DNA of 5,594 bases from an uncultured Nitrospinaceae bacterium (GTDB taxonomy: Bacteria > Nitrospinota > Nitrospinia > Nitrospinales > VA-1). Numbering within the stretch: position 1 is the stretch's first letter; each line of letters opens with the position of its first letter. Location: contig CAJWLY010000103.1 of the NCBI GenBank assembly GCA_913043155.1, positions 1 to 5,594 on the forward strand. Direction: 5' to 3'. Positions 1 through 5,594 of the stretch are shown here, one piece after another. Position numbers and translations under genes: made by a program. Under the pieces are notes generated by a model. The model did not search any database. It was not told the DNA's origin and worked only from the letters and a program-made list of their open reading frames with translations.

Positions 1-70
1 TGAAACTGCGAGGGTCGGTGGGAACGTCTGTGAGGTATCGAACTTGGAGCCGGAAGCCGCACGTACTTGA
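1..70 (-). repeat. Tandem repeat in the TonB-like linker, distal copy
   Basis: This stretch matches 106-175 with 9 mismatches over 70 bases; the first 24 bases are identical. The offset is 105 bases, exactly 35 codons, so the reading frame is kept. It encodes residues 224-244 (RAASGSKF, then QTFPPTLAVS). The copy starts at base 1 of the window, so further copies may lie to the left. Confidence 0.9.
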
Positions 71-732
71 GGAGTGAACGCGATGCTCTGATCTTGCGGC
101 CTTTCTGAAACTGCGAGGGTCGGTGGGAATGTCTGAGGGATATTGAACTTGGAGCCGGAAGCTGCGCGGGCTTGAAGCGAATCGGTCTGTAAAATTTCTT
201 CTGTGGAGGCCACTAAAACCTCCGTGGACTTTACGGAAAAACTGCTGTTTTCCTGCGACAGGTGGTTGCTCTGAGGTCCTCTTGGTACGGCCATGGAAAT
301 CGCCTGCCGGGACCTGCTTTGAGATCGGGTGGGTGACGAAGAGAGGTTCTCAATTGAGGTCAGAGAAACCCGGTCTAGGTCCCTTGGAAATTGTGCTTGC
401 GGAATGATCCGGTTCGGCTGTATCCGGTTACGTTTCTCATGTATTGGGGTTGGGCGTGGAAAAACTTTTTCTTTCTGGGGTACGGAAACCGGGTGGATAG
501 ACTGAGCTAATTTGCTTCGGGTCGGTTGAGGTGCGCGGGCCACCTCCAAAGGTTTTATTTCCTTCTTTTCGGTTAGGGGCCTGACCGTGATTGGAATCGT
601 TTCCGGAACCCTGATTGCAGAATCAAAGGTGAGGCCCGACAGGAAATAAAATCCTGTGACATGCAGGAACACCGAAAAGATCAATGTGACCCTGAGCGGG
701 TTGGTATCCAGGTTTGCGGTGATCCAGTTCAT
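1..732 (-). CDS. tonB: TonB-like energy transducer, N-terminal part (3' end outside window)
   Basis: The frame is open for all 244 codons from the ATG at 732-730 to the left edge, so the C-terminus is missing. Residues 1-13 are a short cytoplasmic tail and about 14-34 a single membrane segment. That segment carries S20-x-x-x-H24 (SVFLH), matching the Ser/His pair of the E. coli TonB anchor that couples to ExbB/ExbD. After it comes a TonB-like stretch (IPITVRPL) and a long polar linker rich in Pro, Ser, Gln, Arg and Lys, ending in two copies of a 35-residue repeat. TonB proteins pass proton-motive energy to outer-membrane receptors through a C-terminal domain, which is not visible here. The start codon overlaps the cobO stop (TAATG), with AAAAAGGA 11 bases upstream. 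Its place in a B12 uptake operon suggests a transducer dedicated to the receptor encoded at 4055-5594. Without the C-terminal domain another single-pass periplasmic protein cannot be excluded. Confidence 0.75.
   Translation of the reverse strand, partial: MNWITANLDTNPLRVTLIFSVFLHVTGFYFLSGLTFDSAIRVPETIPITVRPLTEKKEIKPLEVARAPQPTRSKLAQSIHPVSVPQKEKVFPRPTPIHEKRNRIQPNRIIPQAQFPRDLDRVSLTSIENLSSSPTRSQSRSRQAISMAVPRGPQSNHLSQENSSFSVKSTEVLVASTEEILQTDSLQARAASGSKFNIPQTFPPTLAVSERPQDQSIAFTPQVRAASGSKFDTSQTFPPTLAVS
106..175 (-). repeat. Tandem repeat in the TonB-like linker, proximal copy
   Basis: First copy in protein order, residues 189-209. It shares RAASGSKF and QTFPPTLAVS with the distal copy and differs at three of 21 residues (N/D, I/T, P/S). 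Four of the nine base differences are in codons that still encode the same residue or lie at the less conserved edge. The 35 bases between the conserved cores (71-105) do not resemble the sequence on the other side of this copy (176-210), so only the core is conserved. Confidence 0.9.
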
Positions 733-1286
733 TAGAATTCAATTCCTTTTTGGGCCGGAATGTTCTGGTCCTTGTATGGGTGTTTGATGCAGCGCATTTC
801 CGTGACAAGGTCGGCCAGTTCGATCAATTGGTCTGGAGCGTTACGTCCGGTACAGATCACATGTACGTTTTCCGGCTTGTCGCGCAGGGTCTTAAGGACT
901 TCATCCAGAGGGAGAAACCCGTAATGAAGTACGTAATTAATTTCATCCAAGAGAATTACCTGATACTTTCCGCCAGTAAGTTTTTCTTTAACAATGGCGA
1001 AGGCTTTGTGGGCAGTTTTCCTGTCCTTTTCCGGGTTGTTCGTGTCCCAGGTGAATCCGTCGCCCAGGGCTTCATACTCGATGAAGGGCGCGAGTTTTTC
1101 GAATGACTTACGTTCGCCCGATTTCCAGTCGCCTTTCATGAATTGCATGACAAAGACGTTCATTTTGTTTCCCGCCGCACGAAGAGCTAACCCGAAGCCG
1201 GCAGTGGATTTTCCTTTGCCTTCCCCTGTGTTAACAATTATCAAACCTTTTCGTTTTTTTGGATCGGTTGGGGGTTGTTTTTTCAT
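732..1286 (-). CDS. cobO: Corrinoid adenosyltransferase (CobO/BtuR/CobA family)
   Basis: Cytoplasmic enzyme that transfers the 5'-deoxyadenosyl group of ATP to the cobalt of cob(I)alamin or a cob(I)yrinic precursor, giving the coenzyme form and triphosphate. At 184 residues it is complete. The family P-loop TGEGKGKST is at residues 20-28. GFTWDT at 77-82 includes F78 and W80, which correspond to the Phe and Trp of Salmonella CobA that displace the lower ligand of the corrinoid. LLDEINY is at 112-118, CTGRNAP at 145-151, ADLVTEM at 158-164 and KHPY at 168-171; the protein ends in the typical GIEF. The segment before the P-loop is about 20 residues, shorter than in E. coli BtuR. It starts 19 bases after the btuC stop, with only a weak AAGAAG-type ribosome site. 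Lying behind a transporter, with no biosynthetic cob genes in view, it most likely serves salvage of imported corrinoid; a role in de novo synthesis elsewhere in the genome cannot be excluded. Confidence 0.95.
   Translation of the reverse strand: MKKQPPTDPKKRKGLIIVNTGEGKGKSTAGFGLALRAAGNKMNVFVMQFMKGDWKSGERKSFEKLAPFIEYEALGDGFTWDTNNPEKDRKTAHKAFAIVKEKLTGGKYQVILLDEINYVLHYGFLPLDEVLKTLRDKPENVHVICTGRNAPDQLIELADLVTEMRCIKHPYKDQNIPAQKGIEF
744..751 (-). promoter_or_regulatory. Putative ribosome binding site for the TonB-like gene
   Basis: AAAAAGGA on the minus strand inside the last codons of cobO, with 11 bases between it and the ATG at 732-730. The spacing is slightly long. Together with the TAATG stop-start overlap it supports this start codon and suggests coupled translation. 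Confidence 0.5.
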
Positions 1287-1305
1287 GAATCGAGTTACTT
1301 CTTCA
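1287..1305 (-). promoter_or_regulatory. Short btuC-cobO gap with weak ribosome site
   Basis: These 19 bases are the longest gap in the window. They hold AAGAAG, a poor ribosome-site match about 11 bases before the cobO ATG. An ATG at 1306-1304 overlaps the btuC stop (TAATG) and would encode only Met-Lys-Lys before a stop, so it is not the cobO start. No hairpin or promoter is apparent. Confidence 0.35.
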
Positions 1306-2331
1306 TTAATTTTTAGGTCGTTTCAACAGCCAGATAAAAAAGGGCCCACCGATCATTGCTGTGATGACCCCAACGGGAATCTCTACCGGTGCGATGATCG
1401 TCCGGGCCACCGTATCGCAGATAATAAGAAAACTCGCTCCGAAAAAAAGAGACGAGGGAAGCAACAACCTCATGTCTGGGCCGACGATCAACCTCATAAT
1501 ATGTGGCACAATCAAACCGACAAACCCGATCGGACCAGCCACTGCCACCACCGCCCCGGTGATGAGTGAGGCCATGACAAACCCGATTTTTTGAATTTTG
1601 ACAACGTCAACGCCCCGGCTCATAGCGGAATGCACTCCTGTGCTAATCAGGTTCAAATCACGCCCAACAAACATGAGCACACCAAAACCAAGAAATACCA
1701 TGGGGCAAACGGATAGGACCGTACTGTAGTCAGCGATGTCTAGGCCGCCCATCAACCAGCGTACGAGGCGAAACGACTGGGTGAAGTCAGATAAATAATG
1801 AATAAACATGACCATGGCCGCAAAGAAAAAGTTAGCCGTCACTCCTGCCAAAAGGAGAACCGTGGTCGGGAACTCTCCGTGGCGCGTGCGGGCCAGGCTG
1901 AAGACAAGCGTAATGGCACCCAGCGCACCAAGAAATGCAGCGATGGGAATCGTGGAGAACCCCGCCACCGTATAAGACCAACCGAGGCTGATTACAATTG
2001 CTGCACCCAACGAAGCTCCGCTAGAAACTCCCAAGGTGAATGGGGCTGCCAGGTCATTTCGCAGCAGAGACTGGAGCACGGCCCCGGAGACTGCAAGCCC
2101 GGCACCGGCGAGTCCTGCTAGTAGAATTCGTGGAATGCGGGCGAGAAATAGGATGTTGGCATCCACATTTTCACCAAATGCCATATCTCCAAAAAGCGCT
2201 TTTCCCAAGTCAATTTGGGTCGGGCCTATCAACGGCGCAACCATCAGCGTTAGCAGAAACAAAAAGAAGAATGTGCTGACAGTGCCCATAAACCTTTTTC
2301 GAGTCATTAATGTGAGGTTTATTGAATGCAT
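1306..2331 (-). CDS. btuC: BtuC-like vitamin B12 ABC transporter permease (FecCD family)
   Basis: Inner-membrane permease of a type II ABC importer. Two copies would form the channel on which BtuF docks and which BtuD powers. The 341 residues are the usual length and are hydrophobic throughout, fitting about ten membrane helices. Family landmarks are RIPRILLAGLAGAGLAVSG at 65-83, LGVSSGASLG at 100-109, GPIGFVGLIVPHIMR at 266-280, and EIPVGVITAMIGGPFF near the C-terminus (317-332). Arginines at 65 and 68 lie in the conserved RxPR region and could include a contact for BtuF glutamates, by analogy with E. coli BtuC; this is inference. The chosen ATG at 2331-2329 overlaps the end of btuD by 13 bases. 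Residue M9 (ATG at 2307-2305) is an alternative start, and neither has a strong ribosome site. FecCD permeases also serve iron siderophores and heme; the adjacent adenosyltransferase is what points to corrinoid. Confidence 0.92.
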   Translation of the reverse strand: MHSINLTLMTRKRFMGTVSTFFFLFLLTLMVAPLIGPTQIDLGKALFGDMAFGENVDANILFLARIPRILLAGLAGAGLAVSGAVLQSLLRNDLAAPFTLGVSSGASLGAAIVISLGWSYTVAGFSTIPIAAFLGALGAITLVFSLARTRHGEFPTTVLLLAGVTANFFFAAMVMFIHYLSDFTQSFRLVRWLMGGLDIADYSTVLSVCPMVFLGFGVLMFVGRDLNLISTGVHSAMSRGVDVVKIQKIGFVMASLITGAVVAVAGPIGFVGLIVPHIMRLIVGPDMRLLLPSSLFFGASFLIICDTVARTIIAPVEIPVGVITAMIGGPFFIWLLKRPKN

Positions 2332-3110
2332 AACGTGTCCGGTGAAATCATGACGCTGCCATCCTGGTTTCGAACCAGGTGGATCCTGATGTCGTAAACT
2401 TTTTCAATATGATCTTTTTGTAAAACTTCTTCGGGTGCCCCATCCTGGAAGACTTCGCCTTCGTTGAGAAGGACCAGGCGGCGGCAAAACTTTGAGGCCA
2501 AGTGCAGATCGTGCATGGCCAAAACAACAGTCATATTTTTATTCTCATTGAGTTGTTTGAGGATGTTGAGGATTTGAATCTGGTATTTGATATCAAGGGC
2601 TGAGGTAGGCTCATCAAGAATCATTACCTCTGGTTCCTGAGCGATAGCTCCAGCGATTACCACCCGCTGTTTTTCTCCACCGCTGATTTCATTGAATCCG
2701 CGTTGGGCAAACTGTAGAGTTTGCGTGCGCTCCATGGCGCTGTGCGCGATTTCAATATCTTCCTCACCTTCAAACGTGAAGGCGGAAAGGTAGGGATGCC
2801 GTCCCATCAGCACGATTTCCGAGACTTTGAAAGGAAATGCCATGGAATGTTCCTGTGGAACCCATGTAATAGAACGCGCCAGATGTTTTCTGTTCTGGTT
2901 CAGGTAATCAACTCCCTTGAATAATAAATTGCCGGGGCCCGCTGAAAGTACGCCTCCGAGTAATTTTAAAATTGTTGATTTCCCCGAACCGTTGGGTCCA
3001 ATGACGCCGACAAACTCTCCCGGTTGTACATCCATAGAAATAGAATGTAGAACGGGCTTTTGGTCGTAGGAAAAAGTGGTATCGCAAATTTTGATAATGG
3101 GCTGGTTCAT
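2319..3110 (-). CDS. btuD: BtuD-like ABC transporter ATP-binding protein
   Basis: Cytoplasmic ATPase subunit that powers the BtuC channel. All 263 residues are present and every catalytic motif is intact: Walker A GPNGSGKST at 38-46, Q-loop Q86 in WVPQEHS, signature ISGGEKQR at 142-149 (Ile where Leu is usual), Walker B VMILDEP at 162-168 with catalytic E167, D-loop SALD at 170-173 and the switch histidine H200 in AMHDL. The overall layout, including the GRHPYLSAF segment at 103-111, is that of the FepC/BtuD/HmuV group of iron-chelate, heme and B12 importers. The start ATG shares ATGA with the btuF stop, and AGGAAA lies about 12 bases upstream, so translation is probably coupled to btuF. Its 3' end overlaps btuC by 13 bases. 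The substrate cannot be told from this subunit alone and is inferred from cobO and the operon. Confidence 0.93.
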   Translation of the reverse strand: MNQPIIKICDTTFSYDQKPVLHSISMDVQPGEFVGVIGPNGSGKSTILKLLGGVLSAGPGNLLFKGVDYLNQNRKHLARSITWVPQEHSMAFPFKVSEIVLMGRHPYLSAFTFEGEEDIEIAHSAMERTQTLQFAQRGFNEISGGEKQRVVIAGAIAQEPEVMILDEPTSALDIKYQIQILNILKQLNENKNMTVVLAMHDLHLASKFCRRLVLLNEGEVFQDGAPEEVLQKDHIEKVYDIRIHLVRNQDGSVMISPDTLCIQ

Positions 3111-4051
3111 GGGGATACTTTTTCCTGCTCCAGATGGGAAGGTTCGGAGAACAAGTTCGGATGAATGGTGCGGGTTAATTTGTCTATACTGCTCAATAGC
3201 CGCGGACCGGGGATGAGGATATGATCGGCGCTAATGAAGTAAATGTGATTATTTTGGACGGCGCGTATAGTTGAAAACCTGCCCCAGTCGTTCCGCCTTT
3301 TTTTTAATTCGACTTCAGACAGTTTGGACATGGGGCCCACTTCTATGATGATTTCCGGTGATTTGCTGATAATAAATTCTTTGGATATTTTTGGATACTT
3401 TGCCATGTTGGCAGAGAGAACATTTTCTCCACCGGCAACGGTCAATAGCTCATCCAGAAAGGTTCCTTTTCCTACGGCATACAGATCGCGTGCCGGATCG
3501 TTGCTGTCACCGAGTAGCAGCAGCACTTGCTTTGGTGTCTGCGAGTCCAGCCGACTCTGGTAATGATCAATTCCTGTCTTTAACTGTTGAACCAGTTGCT
3601 GCCCCGCTTTTGGAGTATGTAGTGAATCGGCAATGATCTGGGTTGTGGTCAAAATACTTTTCAGGTTACTCACGGATACCGTCAGGGTAGGAATGCCCAG
3701 GATTTTTGCATGGTCGTGGATAGCTTCACTATCTGCCTGGTGGATGATGAGGTCGGGTTTTAGACTAATCCATGCTTCGCGACTTGGGTTCAGCGGTCCA
3801 CCTATACTTGGCAGGCGGCAGGCGCTTTCGGGGTAACTGCAGAAATCGGTTACCCCGACGACCCGGTCTCCGGCGCCAAGTGCAAAGAGAATTTCTGTGA
3901 TCGCTGGAGAGGTGGAGATAACGCGTTGCGGGGCAGCACTCGCCTCTTGAGTCGCTGGGATCCACAGACATAAAGCGATCAAGTGAAGAGCTAGGGCTTT
4001 CCGGAGTGTTGCTTGAAATGTGTAAGGACTTTTCACCGGTTCCTCGGTCAT
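3107..4051 (-). CDS. btuF: BtuF-like periplasmic corrinoid-binding protein
   Basis: Class III (BtuF/FhuD/TroA-type) solute-binding protein that captures the corrinoid in the periplasm and hands it to BtuCD. Of 314 residues, about 1-39 form a signal peptide: a basic stretch to R17-K18, a hydrophobic core LALHLIALCLW, and a likely cleavage after ASA at 37-39. The mature start PQRVISTSPAITEILFALGAGDRVVGVT is typical of the family. Two matching surface segments, PSREAWISLKPDLII (E92) and ISKEFIISKSPEIII (E225), sit in the two lobes where BtuF-like proteins carry the glutamates that dock on BtuC arginines; assigning these residues is inference. A third family mark is YAVGKGTFLDELLTVAGGENV at 191-211 (broken by no gap). 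The gene starts three bases after the receptor stop without a clear ribosome site, so it is probably translated by coupling, and ends in an ATGA overlap with btuD. An iron-chelate binding protein would look similar; cobO favours corrinoid. Confidence 0.88.
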   Translation of the reverse strand: MTEEPVKSPYTFQATLRKALALHLIALCLWIPATQEASAAPQRVISTSPAITEILFALGAGDRVVGVTDFCSYPESACRLPSIGGPLNPSREAWISLKPDLIIHQADSEAIHDHAKILGIPTLTVSVSNLKSILTTTQIIADSLHTPKAGQQLVQQLKTGIDHYQSRLDSQTPKQVLLLLGDSNDPARDLYAVGKGTFLDELLTVAGGENVLSANMAKYPKISKEFIISKSPEIIIEVGPMSKLSEVELKKRRNDWGRFSTIRAVQNNHIYFISADHILIPGPRLLSSIDKLTRTIHPNLFSEPSHLEQEKVSP

Positions 4052-4054
4052 AAG

Positions 4055-5594
4055 CTAGAACTTGAATTTGGCCCCAAGACCCCAGTTTCGGGTGAACTTC
4101 GTCGGATAGATCACATCATCTCTTAACCAAATTCCATTGGATTGTTCAAAGAGGTTTTCCACTTTTGCAGAAAACTCGACTTGGCGGGGGCCACCCGCCC
4201 ACCAGTCCCATAATCCCTTCCCGGCATCGGTTTTATGGGTGTAGGTGTACGAAAGGTCCGTAGACGTATATGCGCTATTTTTCTGGTCTTTGCTGTTAGC
4301 AAAGTCCTCCAGAGAGAAGGCTTCGCTACGATACACATGTCCCAGAATAACCTTGGACTTTGATGTCGGGGCGTAGTTTATTCCAAATGTTACGTTATGT
4401 TCTGATACGCCAGGCAGTTCGTTCCCATCACAGTTATTGCTGCAATTAAGATTGGTGTCCTCACGGTCAATGATCGCACGAACATATGCATAATTGACCG
4501 AAACGGATAGGGCGTTATTGAAAGTATGTGAATTCTGTAGTTCCAGCCCATACTTGTGCGATTTATCAATATTGGTGTTTACATATGTTACGGGATTGTA
4601 AAACTGTTCTTGTTTTAACTTAGACCCGTAAACCGTAAGTTTTGCCTTGTTGGTTGGTGTTGTGTGATTAAGGCCAATATTGAGAGTTTTTGACCGGGTA
4701 GGATCCATGAATCCATTGAACGCCCCATTGTAGTCAAAGAAACGATCAATATCTGGGGCCAGAAATGCATAGTTGTAGTTAGAAAATACAGTTAGATGAT
4801 CGCCAAATGATTTGTTGATGCCAAGATCGTAGGACTCAAAATTGTCCTCTCCTGTATTTGTTTCCCATGTGTAGTCAACCTTCTCTTTTCTCACGCCAAG
4901 CGAAAGCGCGGTGTTGCCGATGTCGTAGTAGCTTTGAACAAAGAACCCTGTGTTGTCTTTTGTGGCCGTACCATTGCCATTTCTGCGTCTTCCATCAAAT
5001 GTCTGAGCGCCGGTAACAATTTTTAGGGGTCCGTTGAGATATTTGATGCTGCCATCAAAGGCGCTGCGTCGGTATTGCTTATGTGAATACAATTCTGAGG
5101 TAGACCCGTCGAGTATGACTTTGTCTTGATGGGTATAAGTCAAGGTTGCCTCAAGGTTGCTTCTTAGCTCTATGGTGCCCCCAAGTGTTATGTTGTCTGT
5201 CTCCTGATGTTCACGGGTATAGCTTGTGGGGCCAGAGGTGGTCTTGTAATTTGATCCTGGATTTTGCTCGAATGTTTCTTTGGTCAGAGCATTTGGATAC
5301 CTTGTGTAGATGTCTGTGTAATCCTTTTCAATGAAAGCTTCGCTGGATTCTGTGGGGAAAAACCGTAGCTTTACCTGATAATAATTTTTCTCTCCACTGT
5401 CCCGATGACCATCGGGGTCAGGGTCACTGAAACCGTCTTGTCCATAATGGTCGCCTAAGGCTGAAAGCAGAAACTTCCCCTTTGAAAAACCGGTGGTGAA
5501 CAACCCTGTTTTTATTCCATAATTACCCATTGAACCTTTGATACTGGTTTCTGTGGTGTCGCGGGTATAGATCTGAATCGAACCGGCGGTTGCG
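4055..5594 (-). CDS. btuB: BtuB-like TonB-dependent outer-membrane receptor, C-terminal part
   Basis: The frame continues upstream of the first in-window ATG (5530-5528) to the right edge, so that ATG is internal and the true start lies outside. The 512 visible codons begin with the last part of the plug (ATAGSIQIYTRD, like the GAIGGVINIYTR that ends plug domains) and continue through a complete 22-strand-type barrel of alternating strands. The end matches the family: VENLFEQ, then YPTKFTRNWGLGAKFKF with a terminal Phe used for barrel insertion. The signal peptide, TonB box and most of the plug are missing, about 100-150 residues judged from E. coli BtuB. Loop features include an EF-hand-like DPDPDGHRDSGE (5390-5425) and a C-S-N-N-C pair (4430-4444). 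The receptor imports a corrinoid across the outer membrane with TonB energy. The substrate is inferred from the downstream btuFDC-cobO genes; an iron-chelate receptor is the main alternative. Confidence 0.88.
   Translation of the reverse strand, partial: ATAGSIQIYTRDTTETSIKGSMGNYGIKTGLFTTGFSKGKFLLSALGDHYGQDGFSDPDPDGHRDSGEKNYYQVKLRFFPTESSEAFIEKDYTDIYTRYPNALTKETFEQNPGSNYKTTSGPTSYTREHQETDNITLGGTIELRSNLEATLTYTHQDKVILDGSTSELYSHKQYRRSAFDGSIKYLNGPLKIVTGAQTFDGRRRNGNGTATKDNTGFFVQSYYDIGNTALSLGVRKEKVDYTWETNTGEDNFESYDLGINKSFGDHLTVFSNYNYAFLAPDIDRFFDYNGAFNGFMDPTRSKTLNIGLNHTTPTNKAKLTVYGSKLKQEQFYNPVTYVNTNIDKSHKYGLELQNSHTFNNALSVSVNYAYVRAIIDREDTNLNCSNNCDGNELPGVSEHNVTFGINYAPTSKSKVILGHVYRSEAFSLEDFANSKDQKNSAYTSTDLSYTYTHKTDAGKGLWDWWAGGPRQVEFSAKVENLFEQSNGIWLRDDVIYPTKFTRNWGLGAKFKF
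5390..5425 (-). other. EF-hand-like acidic loop in the receptor barrel
   Basis: The encoded 12 residues DPDPDGHRDSGE have Asp at loop positions 1, 3, 5 and 9, Gly at 6 and Glu at 12, the ligand pattern of a calcium-binding EF-hand loop; only the usual hydrophobic residue at position 8 is replaced (Arg). It lies between the first barrel strands. E. coli BtuB also has a calcium-binding acidic loop near the start of its barrel that orders the B12 site. Function here is inferred, not shown. Confidence 0.55.

Noticed and set aside
1..175. CRISPR or non-coding direct repeat array
   Set aside because: The repeats are imperfect, 70 bases long, spaced by a multiple of three and lie inside an open reading frame, which fits a protein repeat.
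623..808. A 61-codon minus-strand open frame across the cobO-tonB junction
   Set aside because: It is out of frame with both genes, and both of those frames are better supported by motifs and by the TAATG overlap.
994..1569. A 191-codon plus-strand open frame opposite cobO and the end of btuC
   Set aside because: It lies antisense across two genes with intact conserved motifs, its translation is a low-complexity His/Arg/Asp-rich mix without family signs, and no other plus-strand gene is supported here.
2036..2353. Plus-strand open frames opposite the start of btuC
   Set aside because: They are antisense shadows of a permease with clear conserved segments and have no recognisable features.
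3950..4000. BtuF as a lipoprotein anchored through Cys28
   Set aside because: The residues before the cysteine are I-A-L, and Leu at -1 does not fit a lipobox. An ordinary signal-peptidase site after ASA at 37-39 fits better.
4055..5530. Receptor gene starting at the ATG at 5530-5528
   Set aside because: The frame stays open upstream and encodes the end of the plug domain (IQIYTRD), so this Met is internal and the gene is cut by the window edge.

Overview
The window looks like part of one minus-strand operon for vitamin B12 (corrinoid) uptake and activation in a Gram-negative (diderm) bacterium. The diderm call rests on a TonB-dependent outer-membrane receptor, a secreted periplasmic binding protein and a TonB-type energy transducer. 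Base composition is mid-range by eye. I cannot name the phylum from sequence alone; similar gene sets are known from deltaproteobacteria-like lineages, but that is only a loose impression.

In transcription order (right to left) the layout is: 5594-4055, the plug end and whole barrel of a BtuB-like receptor, with its N-terminus outside the window; 4051-3107, a BtuF-like binding protein; 3110-2319, a BtuD-like ABC ATPase; 2331-1306, a BtuC-like FecCD-family permease; 1286-732, a CobO/BtuR/CobA-type corrinoid adenosyltransferase; and 732-1, the N-terminal 244 codons of a TonB-like transducer that runs off the left edge. Five of the six calls rest on clear family motifs. The transducer call rests on its N-terminal anchor with a Ser-x-x-x-His motif and on its position.

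The genes form one route. The receptor takes corrinoid across the outer membrane using energy passed on by TonB. BtuF captures it in the periplasm, BtuCD pumps it through the inner membrane with ATP, and CobO adds the adenosyl group to make the coenzyme form. Packing is very tight: only 22 bases (4052-4054 and 1287-1305) lie outside coding sequence, and three of the five junctions overlap. No promoter, riboswitch or terminator is visible. A cobalamin riboswitch would be expected upstream of the receptor gene, beyond base 5594.

This is a recognisable system rather than a wholly new one. The points most worth a second look are a 105-base (35-residue) tandem repeat in the linker of the TonB-like protein, which begins at the very edge of the window, and an EF-hand-like acidic loop in the receptor at about the place where E. 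coli BtuB binds calcium.
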